Assembly (NCBI GenBank): GCA_964409985.1
Contig: CAYPEZ010000012.1
Coordinates: 1-21,173, forward strand
DNA: 21,173 bases
DNA from: CAYPEZ01 sp964409985
GTDB lineage: Bacteria > Patescibacteriota > Minisyncoccia > Phycocordibacterales > UBA6899
Reading direction: 5' to 3'
Shown one piece after another: positions 1 to 5,781 of this stretch (positions are counted from its first letter, which is position 1; each line of letters starts with the position of its first letter). The position numbers and the translations under genes were made by a program. The notes under the pieces are model-generated. The model searched no databases. It saw only the letters and a list, made by a program, of their open reading frames with translations, and had not been told where the DNA came from.

Positions 1-37
1 GAAGAGCGCTCCACATCGCGCACTTCATCCATTCCAG

Positions 38-65
38 GCCTCCATCATCATGATGGAGGCTTTTT
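38..65 (+). terminator. Intrinsic terminator of a gene left of the window
   Basis: An inverted repeat (GCCTCCATCAT, one base, ATGATGGAGGC) is followed directly by five T on the plus strand. There is no T run on the minus-strand side, so it should end a plus-strand transcript that starts outside the window, converging on dnaX. Confidence 0.7.
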
Positions 66-86
66 ATGTGTACGACAAGGAGTACA

Positions 87-1145
87 TTACTTCTTTCCTG
101 CTTCTCGCTGTATCACGTCAATGAGAGCAATTTCTATCGGAAGCGAAGGGATGACTGCATAGCCCATGCGATTATACGCATCAAGAAATGTCGAAAGTGT
201 GTGTGAATTGATGCGCTTAGATGTATCATTAGCATACCCATCAAGTAATCCAAGATCGTCAGGGGTATATTCTTCTTCAAGCGTCTTTTTGGTCTCTGGA
301 GCGTAGCGAAGATACAGAATCGCACGCAATCGTTCGAGGACGAGTCGCAAATATACTTTCATGTCCGTGTGTTGGGCAAGCGCGCTTTGGAGTGCGAGAA
401 TCCCTTTTTGAGCACTCCCTTCGGCAAGGGCGGAAATAAAATCGTTGACGAGTTCGAATGCGGGAGCGCCGATGAGACGCGCAACCTCTTTGACATCAAT
501 AGCATTCTCCCCCGCTGAAGTCAGTACCTGCTGCAGGTGGACGAGAGAGTCGCGGAAAGACCCGTCGCCAAACTGGGCAATGAGCTCAGCGCTCGGAGCA
601 TCGAGTTTCTTTCCTTCTTTCTTTGCAACGTCAATCACAAACTTTTTGAGCACGTCTTTTGACGGCATTTTGAATGTGAATGTCTGGCACCGTGAAAGCA
701 CCGTCTCTGGGACTTTTTCTTTCTCTGTGGTTGCAAGAATGAAGACCACGTGTGCCGGGGGCTCCTCGAGAGTCTTGAGAAGTGCGTTAAAAGCACTCTT
801 GCTGAGCATGTGCACTTCGTCGATGATATACACCTTCACCGGGGACTCGAAGGGCATGGACCCGACGGTGTCTCGGAGCTCTCGGATATCATCAACGCCA
901 GTATTAGATGCGGCATCAATCTCGATGATGTCTGTAGGCTTCGCGCCAAGCTCTGCCGCAAAAATACGTGCTATAGAAGTCTTCCCCGTTCCGCGTGGGC
1001 CAAAAAAAAGATACGCATGTGCTGTTTTCTTATCTTTAATGGCGCGGGAGAGTGTGTCGACAACATGGTCTTGCCCAACGACATCAGCAAAAGTCTTGGG
1101 GCGGTATTTTCGATAGAGAACTGTATGCTCTTTTTGGGTCGACAT
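87..1145 (-). CDS. dnaX: DNA polymerase III subunit gamma/tau (clamp loader ATPase), zinc-module-less
   Basis: This is the AAA+ ATPase of the replication clamp loader, which loads the sliding clamp on primed DNA. From the ATG at 1145 the protein has 352 residues: the YRKYRPKTFADVVGQ signature near the N-terminus, Walker A GPRGTGKT (about 49-56), Walker B IIDE (107-110), the sensor-type LATTE and the SRC arginine-finger motif (151-153). The usual four-Cys zinc module between Walker A and EIDAAS is absent; the two are joined by about 18 residues. No long C-terminal tau extension is present, so it is a gamma-sized protein. An upstream in-frame ATG exists at 1196, but a -10 box at 1156-1161 lies inside that extension, so the ATG at 1145 is preferred. 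The identity is certain; the start is inferred. Confidence 0.95.
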   Translation of the reverse strand: MSTQKEHTVLYRKYRPKTFADVVGQDHVVDTLSRAIKDKKTAHAYLFFGPRGTGKTSIARIFAAELGAKPTDIIEIDAASNTGVDDIRELRDTVGSMPFESPVKVYIIDEVHMLSKSAFNALLKTLEEPPAHVVFILATTEKEKVPETVLSRCQTFTFKMPSKDVLKKFVIDVAKKEGKKLDAPSAELIAQFGDGSFRDSLVHLQQVLTSAGENAIDVKEVARLIGAPAFELVNDFISALAEGSAQKGILALQSALAQHTDMKVYLRLVLERLRAILYLRYAPETKKTLEEEYTPDDLGLLDGYANDTSKRINSHTLSTFLDAYNRMGYAVIPSLPIEIALIDVIQREAGKK

Positions 1146-1155
1146 GGTGCCCATC

Positions 1156-1184
1156 AGTATACCGGAACACCAGAGCGAAAACAA
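1156..1184 (-). promoter_or_regulatory. Probable dnaX promoter, near-leaderless
   Basis: On the minus strand TTGTTT (1179-1184), a 17-base spacer and TATACT (1156-1161) are seen. Transcription would start near 1149, only a few bases before the ATG at 1145. The -35 overlaps the U-tract of the terminator of the upstream gene. Confidence 0.5.
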
Positions 1185-1223
1185 AACACCGAGCACAAGG
1201 ATATCCTTGGGCTCGGTGGTGTT
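1178..1223 (-). terminator. Terminator of the 88-residue gene
   Basis: A long imperfect inverted repeat (1185-1223) has the palindromic core CAAGGATATCCTTG flanked by CCGAGC/GCTCGG. On the minus strand it is followed by TTTTGTTTT (1186-1178). It separates the 88-residue gene from dnaX. Confidence 0.7.
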
Positions 1224-1229
1224 GGAAAG

Positions 1230-1496
1230 TCAGGCAGACAAACGTGTGTTTGTCTGTTCTGAAATGTGCGCTAGCGTTGTGTTGTGTAGACCGACACACG
1301 CTCGATAGAGAGACGGCAGAAGTCCCCGAACAGAATCGCGATGCTCGATAGCGAGCACTAGCGTTTCGAGGACGATGTTCACGGATTCGAGATCTTGAGA
1401 TTCGAGCTCAGAAACCTTCTCGGCAGTTCTCAGGATATTCAGAAGTCGAAGGCGCTCGGTGTGAAGTTCTCCGAGAGTCAGCGTACTGGTATGCAT
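1230..1496 (-). CDS. Small protein of unknown function (88 aa)
   Basis: I do not recognise this family. The protein is predicted to be mostly helical, rich in Leu and Glu, with no membrane segment or signal peptide, and without a visible catalytic motif. Support for a real gene comes from the signals around it: a TTGACA-N16-CATAAT promoter at 1544-1571, a GGGAG Shine-Dalgarno about 7 bases before the ATG, and a terminator just after the stop. A second perfect hairpin (CAGACAAAC-GTGT-GTTTGTCTG, 1235-1256) lies inside the last codons and could slow ribosomes or protect the 3' end. It is transcribed separately from dnaX. Confidence 0.65.
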   Translation of the reverse strand: MHTSTLTLGELHTERLRLLNILRTAEKVSELESQDLESVNIVLETLVLAIEHRDSVRGLLPSLYRACVGLHNTTLAHISEQTNTRLSA

Positions 1497-1543
1497 CGAC
1501 TTGCTCCCTACGGGCAGTTGGTAAAGGACGAGGTCAGCTGATT

Positions 1544-1571
1544 ATTATGCTTGAGATTATGCCGTTGTCAA
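1544..1571 (-). promoter_or_regulatory. Sigma-70-type promoter of the 88-residue gene
   Basis: TTGACA (1566-1571), a 16-base spacer and CATAAT (1544-1549) lie on the minus strand. The predicted start near 1537 gives a leader of about 40 bases before the ATG at 1496. The -35 overlaps the stop codon of the Cys-rich gene upstream. Confidence 0.7.
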
Positions 1572-1744
1572 GTATTTTCCTGGCAAGACTTTCCTGTTGT
1601 CTTACAACAAAGCCTGATCGGTTTCCCGCATGGACAGACCTTCCCCGCCTCGGACATCCCGAGTCTCTTCTTTGTCTCATCGCAGCCTACCTTCGCCAGC
1701 ATTGCGCGCTTAGCGCATGCGCAGTTTCCCCCGCACCCCGTCAT
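1568..1744 (-). CDS. Small Cys-rich putative zinc-binding protein (58 aa)
   Basis: The ORF is translated from the ATG at 1744, four bases after the TAA of the upstream gene, so the two are probably translationally coupled; an in-frame ATG at 1786 would overlap that gene and is less likely. The 58 residues contain nine Cys (4, 8, 10, 21, 37, 39, 46, 47, 54). The C-terminal half has CPCGKPIRLCC, which resembles the SEC-C zinc knuckle (CPCGSGKKYKKCC) with two residues missing between the Cys pairs. The N-terminal half has a GCGGNCAC cluster. The likely role is metal binding, possibly with a protein or nucleic-acid partner. This is inference from Cys spacing only. Confidence 0.6.
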   Translation of the reverse strand: MTGCGGNCACAKRAMLAKVGCDETKKRLGMSEAGKVCPCGKPIRLCCKTTGKSCQENT

Positions 1745-1748
1745 GGTA

Positions 1749-2162
1749 TTAGGCGCGCTTCTTTGCAGCAGCCTTTTTGGGAGCAACTTTCTTTACGGCT
1801 TTCTTTACAGCTGCTTTTGCTTTTGGAAGCGACTTCCCTGCTTTCTTTTCAAGTGACTTCCACCCAGACTTCAGTTCATTCGCAACATGCATGAGTTCTT
1901 CTGGACGCTCTTCTTTCAGAGCCGCATAACCCTTCATTACTCCGGAGACGATACGCTCATAATCAGCCTGAGAGATTTTTTTTACTTTCTTTGCTTCGCG
2001 CACAACATCTGCCTTTGCCTTCTCAAATAGCTTTCGAGCCTTCGCACGATGGCTCTTTGCATTCTTTGAAGCAATGAAAAATGCTCCCGCTGCCCCGAGT
2101 GCTGCTGCTGCAACTCCTGCTCCGATTCCAACCTTTGCTCCTGTTCCTAATTTCTTTGCCAT
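1749..2162 (-). CDS. Small membrane-anchored protein with Lys/Ala-rich histone H1-like tail (137 aa)
   Basis: Near the N-terminus there is one Gly/Ala-rich hydrophobic segment (about residues 10-31), as in YtxH-type small proteins. A charged helical middle follows, and the last 30 or so residues are almost only Lys, Ala, Val and Pro with repeats such as AVKKAVKK and APKKAAAKK. Such tails occur in histone H1-like bacterial proteins and bind nucleic acid without specificity; here the tail could also bind acidic membrane lipids or polymers. It lies 46 bases after the coiled-coil membrane protein and four bases before the Cys-rich ORF, which suggests one operon. The function is unknown. Confidence 0.75.
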   Translation of the reverse strand: MAKKLGTGAKVGIGAGVAAAALGAAGAFFIASKNAKSHRAKARKLFEKAKADVVREAKKVKKISQADYERIVSGVMKGYAALKEERPEELMHVANELKSGWKSLEKKAGKSLPKAKAAVKKAVKKVAPKKAAAKKRA

Positions 2163-2208
2163 AGATAAAATAAATGACTCCTAATATCGCCCAAAGATAT
2201 ATTGTAGT

Positions 2209-2496
2209 TTACTCTGATTTCTCTTTTTTCGCACGAGAATTTCGCTTCCCAGACACCTGAGAAAAAAAGTTTGCAAAATGCTTCACCTTCATCCCCTCCT
2301 CACGGATATTCGAACGAAGGTCGCTTATATCTTCGCGGACGAGCTGGCTCTCGGCTTTTACTTCTTCTGAAATTTCTTCTACATTTCTCAAAATACGGAT
2401 CACATAATATGCCGCATAGACAAGACACACCGTGACGGCAACAACAGCAATGGTTGTTACAAAAAAGAATATATCTGCTTTCATGAGTGTTTCCAT
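2209..2496 (-). CDS. Single-helix membrane protein with coiled coil (95 aa)
   Basis: A hydrophobic segment (about residues 9-35) is followed by an acidic, heptad-like helical region and a basic tail (KRNSRAKKEK). The topology resembles YtxG/DUF948-type small membrane proteins that often sit beside YtxH-like genes, which fits the next gene downstream; homology is not established. The ATG at 2496 lies six bases after a TATACT -10 box, so the message may be leaderless. A second ATG four codons later is an alternative start. First gene of a probable three-gene operon reading down to 1568. Confidence 0.7.
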   Translation of the reverse strand: METLMKADIFFFVTTIAVVAVTVCLVYAAYYVIRILRNVEEISEEVKAESQLVREDISDLRSNIREEGMKVKHFANFFSQVSGKRNSRAKKEKSE

Positions 2497-2502
2497 GGTC
2501 TA

Positions 2503-2508
2503 AGTATA
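2503..2508 (-). promoter_or_regulatory. -10 box of the 2496-1568 operon
   Basis: TATACT on the minus strand ends six bases before the ATG at 2496, which predicts a leaderless transcript. No convincing -35 was seen. Confidence 0.4.
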
Positions 2509-2527
2509 GCGTAGATCAGTGTTTTTG

Positions 2528-2555
2528 TTGACATATTCTTTCAGTAAGATACACT
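2528..2555 (+). promoter_or_regulatory. Promoter of the plus-strand RNA
   Basis: A consensus TTGACA (2528-2533), a 16-base spacer and TACACT (2550-2555) point into a region without a plausible plus-strand coding sequence. The predicted start is near 2561. Confidence 0.6.
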
Positions 2556-2560
2556 CCTTC

Positions 2561-2709
2561 GGCAGGCGGCGCCTAGGTTGTGGCGATGAAAGTCCTCTTC
2601 TTTCATCCCACCTCCCCTCCCCGAGCAAGCGACCCTAGGCGCTGCCTGTCTTTCTTGAGCATTCGCTCCAACCGTCCTCACTATTTTGGTGAGGACATTT
2701 TATTTTTTT
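2561..2709 (+). ncRNA. Putative structured small RNA (about 150 nt), family unknown
   Basis: The RNA is bounded by a promoter (2528-2555) and a strong intrinsic terminator (2674-2709), and lies antiparallel between two minus-strand genes. Four helices can be drawn by eye. P1 pairs GGCA 2561-2564 with TGCC 2643-2646 and, after a 4-base bulge, GCGCCTAGG 2569-2577 with CCTAGGCGC 2634-2642. P2 pairs GTGG plus GATGAAAG (2580-2592, one bulged C) with CTTTCATC plus CCAC (2600-2611). P3 is the small GAGC-ATTC-GCTC hairpin (2657-2668). P4 is the terminator. A C-rich single strand CTCCCCTCCCC (2612-2622) is left exposed and is complementary to GGAGG-type ribosome binding sites. It lacks the SRP GGAA apical motif, RNase P signatures and the end-to-end pairing of 6S RNA. 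Confidence 0.6.
2674..2709 (+). terminator. Terminator of the plus-strand RNA
   Basis: A perfect 8-bp stem (GTCCTCAC 2674-2681, GTGAGGAC 2689-2696) with a 7-base loop is followed by ATTTTATTTTTTT. The T run is only on the plus strand and overlaps the last codons of the convergent dus gene. Confidence 0.85.
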
Positions 2710-3707
2710 GTATTCGAGGAGAGCCACGCATGAACAACCTTCTCAACACCATGGGCATCGTGTTGTTCCATGAGCTCAACACGCAGCTCTTTTGCACCAT
2801 CAAATCCATGCACATACGCTTTAAAATGTTTTTTCATGATTGAAAAACTTTTGATGTCGCCAAGGCGTTCTTCGTAGAGGTGTGTGTGCTCGACCATGAC
2901 ACGGAGTTTTTCTTCAAGGGGAATGTGCTCTGCGCTCATTTCGGGATTGAAGAACCACGGATTCCCAAAAATTCCACGCCCAATCATCACACCATCTGCT
3001 CCAGTGTCCTTGGCTTTGAGTTCTGCTTCCTGAAGACTTTTTACATCTCCATTGCCAAGGATGCGTGCTTGTGACCCGCTCGCATCACGAATCTCTACGG
3101 CACGTCTCACGTGTTCCCATCGTGCGGGGACGAGAGAAAGTTCTTTGCGGGTTCGAGCATGGATGGTGACTGCTGCAGGCTCAGCGGACAAGACGCGAGG
3201 CAGCCATGCATCGATCTCGACTTTGTTCCACCCCACGCGAGTCTTTACCGATACAGGAAGCCCCTTGCCTCCCTTCTTTGCTGCAAGAATCACCTCAACG
3301 GCAAGATCTGGTGTTGTCATCATCGCGGCTCCGGCGCCCTGCTTCTCGATAGACTTGTCTGGACAGCCCATGTTGATATCGATGCCATCAAATCCAAGAT
3401 CAGCGGCAAGCCCCGCCACACGTTCCATGTGCTCTGGCTTCGAGGTAAAAAACTGAGCAACGATTGGTCGCTCGTCGTCGTTGAACTTGAGGTCTCGAAG
3501 AAGGATGTCGCGCCCAGGACTACAGAGGCCATCTGCGGAAACAAACTCCGTCCACATGACATCGGGCCCTCCCATGGAACCATCTTTTCGCTTGTGACGA
3601 GAATACTTGGCGATCATTGCACGGAATACTTCATCCGTCACATCAGCCATAGGGGCTACGGTAATAATGGGTGCTGGAAGTCTTTTCCAAAAATTTTTTG
3701 ATTCCAT
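2700..3707 (-). CDS. dus: tRNA-dihydrouridine synthase (DusB-like)
   Basis: This FMN-dependent TIM-barrel enzyme reduces uridine to dihydrouridine in the tRNA D-loop. The 335-residue protein shows VAPMADVTDEVFRA near the N-terminus, PIVAQFFTSKPE, DINMGCP with the conserved Cys, a GAGAAM motif, SVKTRVGWN, TIHARTRKE, LGNGDV and GADGVMIGRGIFGNPWFF, in the family order. The ATG at 3707 (MESKNFWKRL) is chosen because the upstream in-frame extension to 3833 runs through a terminator hairpin and the end of the previous gene, and has no conserved sequence. The insert KYSRHKRKDGSMGGPDV before the substrate-binding region is longer than I expect in E. coli DusB. The exact Dus subclass is uncertain. Confidence 0.93.
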   Translation of the reverse strand: MESKNFWKRLPAPIITVAPMADVTDEVFRAMIAKYSRHKRKDGSMGGPDVMWTEFVSADGLCSPGRDILLRDLKFNDDERPIVAQFFTSKPEHMERVAGLAADLGFDGIDINMGCPDKSIEKQGAGAAMMTTPDLAVEVILAAKKGGKGLPVSVKTRVGWNKVEIDAWLPRVLSAEPAAVTIHARTRKELSLVPARWEHVRRAVEIRDASGSQARILGNGDVKSLQEAELKAKDTGADGVMIGRGIFGNPWFFNPEMSAEHIPLEEKLRVMVEHTHLYEERLGDIKSFSIMKKHFKAYVHGFDGAKELRVELMEQHDAHGVEKVVHAWLSSNTKK

Positions 3708-3724
3708 GATACGTGGACACTCTA

Positions 3725-3756
3725 ACACAAAAGGCCCCATGTGGGACCTTTTGTGT
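3725..3756 (-). terminator. Terminator after the 3781-4522 gene pair
   Basis: Inverted repeat ACACAAAAGG / CCTTTTGTGT with an inner CCC/GGG pairing across one mismatch. The A/T ends make it potentially bidirectional; on the minus strand it follows the stop codon at 3781 by about 25 bases. Confidence 0.6.
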
Positions 3757-3780
3757 GAACACGCACGAGAACACGATTTC

Positions 3781-4047
3781 TTAGAGTGGGAGCGTCTCGT
3801 CAGAAGAGAGTTCTTCTTGAGGATAAACGACAACTTCTGATACTGACACCGAGAGTGGCTCTACAGCTCGTATGACTGAGGCAGCACGTACAGTCTGAGG
3901 AAGGTATCCATCGAGAATACGGTCCATGCCAGGATAGAACCACAAAATCAGTGTTGACGAGATTGCCGCCAAGAGAATGAAGAATCCCTGGTGCTCAAAG
4001 AGCGTCTTCCACCCTGTTACACGCTTCACTTCATTTAGGAGTTCCAT
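3781..4047 (-). CDS. Small single-helix membrane protein (88 aa), unknown
   Basis: One hydrophobic segment (about residues 21-38, FFILLAAISSTLILWFYPG) follows a short amphipathic N-terminus; the remaining 50 residues are polar and acidic towards the end. I do not recognise the family. It starts 28 bases after the stop of the 148-residue gene, on the same strand and before a shared terminator, so co-transcription is likely. No Shine-Dalgarno is evident. Confidence 0.6.
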   Translation of the reverse strand: MELLNEVKRVTGWKTLFEHQGFFILLAAISSTLILWFYPGMDRILDGYLPQTVRAASVIRAVEPLSVSVSEVVVYPQEELSSDETLPL

Positions 4048-4075
4048 ATGGTATGCGTTTGTTTATGAGCAGATA

Positions 4076-4522
4076 TTATTTGGTCGCATTGCGATCAATG
4101 CGGATGATGTTTACTGCCTTATCAGTACGATAAGTGTATGTCACTCCCTGTGCAGAAAGTTTGGCTTCATATCCTGGGGTCATAGCCTGAAGACATGATT
4201 CCTCTGCCTTTCCGAGTCCAAGACAGCTATCGCTCCACTCTTTCTCGGTAACTGATTCAACTTTCACGAGTTCAGGCGCAATCCCGAGCCCTGTTGCGAG
4301 AACTTTGGCGACACGCTCAGCAACAACGGGATTCTCTGTTGAAACAACAGGGGCTGTCGTCGTTGGTGTCTCAACCTCAACTTCGATTGGCGCTGATGCT
4401 GGCTTTCCACGCATTAAATACGCTCCTCCGGCGATAAGGAGGACAATGATAACAATAAGTGACGTCGAAAATCCCTTTCCCTCTTCCACTGCGACGCCCC
4501 CTTCTTTCTTTTGATCTGCCAT
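4076..4522 (-). CDS. Membrane-anchored protein with WxDxCLGLG extracytoplasmic domain (148 aa)
   Basis: The protein has an N-terminal polar tail, one transmembrane helix (about residues 20-38), a Thr/Pro/Val-rich linker and a compact C-terminal domain (about 65-145). That domain contains EWSDSCLGLGKAEESCLQAM, PGYEAKL and TYTYRTD. This pattern (W-x-D-x-C-L-G ... C ... PGY ... Y-x-Y-x-TD) recurs in secreted proteins of unknown function from several bacterial phyla; the two Cys may form a disulfide. The domain should face outside the cytoplasm. A TATACA box at 4530-4535 lies seven bases before the ATG, so the message may be leaderless. The function is unknown. Confidence 0.75.
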   Translation of the reverse strand: MADQKKEGGVAVEEGKGFSTSLIVIIVLLIAGGAYLMRGKPASAPIEVEVETPTTTAPVVSTENPVVAERVAKVLATGLGIAPELVKVESVTEKEWSDSCLGLGKAEESCLQAMTPGYEAKLSAQGVTYTYRTDKAVNIIRIDRNATK

Positions 4523-4601
4523 AGGATTCTGTATATATGGGTTATGGTAAGTATTCGTATTTTCCCTCTTTTCCTCAGCTGATGCAACTATTATGTGCAG
4601 T

Positions 4602-4629
4602 TTGACAAATTATTTTTTTAAGATATATT
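4602..4629 (+). promoter_or_regulatory. Promoter of the 232-residue gene
   Basis: TTGACA (4602-4607), a 16-base spacer and TATATT (4624-4629) lie on the plus strand. The predicted start near 4636 leaves a leader of about 44 bases with a GGAG Shine-Dalgarno (4670-4673). Confidence 0.75.
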
Positions 4630-4679
4630 TCGCAATAGACACAGCACCATAAATAGAAAACGCAATAACGGAGCTCGTA

Positions 4680-5378
4680 GTGAAGCACACATCACTCACA
4701 GAAGCAGAGAAAGCACGAATTTTCCCACTCATCAAGAAAATCATCGATTTCCTCCAAAGTGCAGAGTGGGAGGGTATGGATACTTTTTCGAAAAGTTTTT
4801 TTCTCTTTTTTGCCGGCAGCCTAGTAACTGACGGTTTTGTAAAGGAAGCGAGAAAGAAGCTCAAGAAGAAAAAGACCTTAAATCTGTTGGAGCTTCGACT
4901 GCTCCACCTACAGATGATTGAAGATATTGCTCGCATACCTCAAGAGGAATACCGCGAGATTTCGAAATGGAACCTGTGGATCCCGATTGAGGCACATAGA
5001 ACCATGGCTGAAATATTCATTTCGAGAGAAATGGAAGTGAAGCCACAAGCCATGAGAGAAGCCTTTCATTCACACTTTTCTCTCACTCCAGAAAATTTGG
5101 CAGAGTACATCCAAAAGTACGAAAAGGAAAGCCAATATTTCTTTGCATCAGCAACTCCTGCTGATGTTCACGCTCGAAAAAACTTTCTGAGTATCATGGA
5201 GCGAGAGAGATACTGGTACAACTACGCCTTGCCATTCACTGAGTTCTTTTCAACGTTTGAACTTGATAATCAGTACGTTCGGTACTGCCACAATCATGAC
5301 GAGGCCCTTGTTCCTGAATCTGTATTCAAAGTATGGATCATAAAAAAAATTCTTGAAGAAGGAAATTCCGATCATTGA
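4680..5378 (+). CDS. Orphan soluble protein (232 aa), unknown function
   Basis: The start is a GTG at 4680, six bases after GGAG. The predicted protein is helical, soluble and rich in aromatic residues, with a basic stretch near residues 58-66 (ARKKLKKKK). No domain or catalytic motif is recognisable. The C-terminal third has several Tyr, Trp and His residues (RERYWYNYALPF, VRYCHNHDEAL). It is a single-gene transcription unit with a near-consensus promoter and a perfect terminator, on the strand opposite its upstream neighbours. Confidence 0.8.
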   Translation: MKHTSLTEAEKARIFPLIKKIIDFLQSAEWEGMDTFSKSFFLFFAGSLVTDGFVKEARKKLKKKKTLNLLELRLLHLQMIEDIARIPQEEYREISKWNLWIPIEAHRTMAEIFISREMEVKPQAMREAFHSHFSLTPENLAEYIQKYEKESQYFFASATPADVHARKNFLSIMERERYWYNYALPFTEFFSTFELDNQYVRYCHNHDEALVPESVFKVWIIKKILEEGNSDH

Positions 5379-5384
5379 AGACAC

Positions 5385-5417
5385 GCACCTAGAGATTCTC
5401 TCTAGGTGCTGTTTTTT
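5385..5417 (+). terminator. Terminator of the 232-residue gene
   Basis: An 11-bp perfect stem (GCACCTAGAGA / TCTCTAGGTGC) with a TTC loop is followed by TGTTTTTT. It starts seven bases after the stop codon. Confidence 0.9.
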
Positions 5418-5430
5418 CAGGTTGCCCATG

Positions 5431-5459
5431 TTGACACAGTCTTATACGTCTCTGATATT
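5431..5459 (+). promoter_or_regulatory. tRNA-Glu promoter
   Basis: TTGACA (5431-5436), a 17-base spacer and GATATT (5454-5459) predict a start near 5466, about 32 bases before the mature tRNA. Confidence 0.6.
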
Positions 5460-5497
5460 GAAATATCGCACTATTTCAGGTATTCTCATGTCTACTT

Positions 5498-5569
5498 GGC
5501 CCTATCGTCTATCGGCTAGGACACATCCTTCTCAAGGATGGAAGCAGGGTTCGATTCCCTGTAGGGTCA
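5498..5569 (+). tRNA. tRNA-Glu (anticodon CTC)
   Basis: A full cloverleaf can be drawn: acceptor GGCCCTA/TAGGGTC (one G-U), D stem GTCT/GGAC, anticodon stem CATCC/GGATG with loop TTCTCAA (anticodon CTC, reads GAG), T stem CAGGG/CCCTG with loop TTCGATT, and discriminator A. CCA is not encoded and must be added after transcription. The last 19 bases of the paired 3' region recur in inverted orientation at 5617-5635. Confidence 0.95.
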
Positions 5570-5635
5570 CAAAAACAATGAGGCAGGCGGAAACGCCTGC
5601 CAATTGTGTTTTTGTAGACCCTACAGGGAATCGAA
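5550..5635. repeat. Quasi-palindrome containing the tRNA-Glu 3' end
   Basis: The left arm TTCGATTCCCTGTAGGGTC (5550-5568, T loop, T stem and acceptor strand of tRNA-Glu) matches exactly the reverse complement at 5617-5635. Inside it, ACAAAAACAAT pairs with the complement of ATTGTGTTTTTGT with a 2-base indel, and the centre is GGCAGGCG-GAAA-CGCCTGCC. The arms are close to 40 bp with few bulges. Confidence 0.85.
5582..5613 (+). terminator. tRNA-Glu terminator
   Basis: An 8-bp GC-rich stem with GAAA tetraloop (GGCAGGCGGAAACGCCTGCC, 5582-5601) is followed by AATTGTGTTTTT. It forms the centre of the larger quasi-palindrome. The 5636-5781 stretch beyond it holds only a small GGTCCT/AGGACC hairpin (5693-5707) and no gene that I can support. 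Confidence 0.8.
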
Positions 5636-5781
5636 GCCGTTCTCCCTTATTTTTGAGCGATTCTTATCGTGAGGAAATGGGAAACGGGTACTGGTCCTGT
5701 AAGGACCGATTCACTGTTTGTATGACGACTGCGAGGAAATTATTGTGACTCAAAACTAATGTCTCTCCCCCCTCCCCCGTC

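Noticed and set aside
445..1262. Long plus-strand ORFs (223 and 170 residues) over dnaX
   Set aside because: They are antisense to a clearly conserved dnaX, have low-complexity Ser/Arg-rich composition and no family features.
2561..2709. Assignment of the plus-strand RNA to SRP RNA, 6S RNA, RNase P RNA or tmRNA
   Set aside because: No GGAA-type SRP apical motif, no closing end-to-end helix as in 6S, too short for RNase P or tmRNA and without their conserved segments.
2580..2843. 87-residue plus-strand ORF over the putative RNA
   Set aside because: It runs through the terminator hairpin into antisense dus sequence; the helices and terminator are better explained by a non-coding RNA.
3052..3701. 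Plus-strand ORFs of 134 and 196 residues over the dus gene
   Set aside because: Antisense shadows of a conserved enzyme, without start signals or recognisable motifs.
5353..5748. 131-residue plus-strand ORF across the terminator, tRNA-Glu and quasi-palindrome
   Set aside because: It would translate through a tRNA gene and two terminators; the tRNA explains the sequence.
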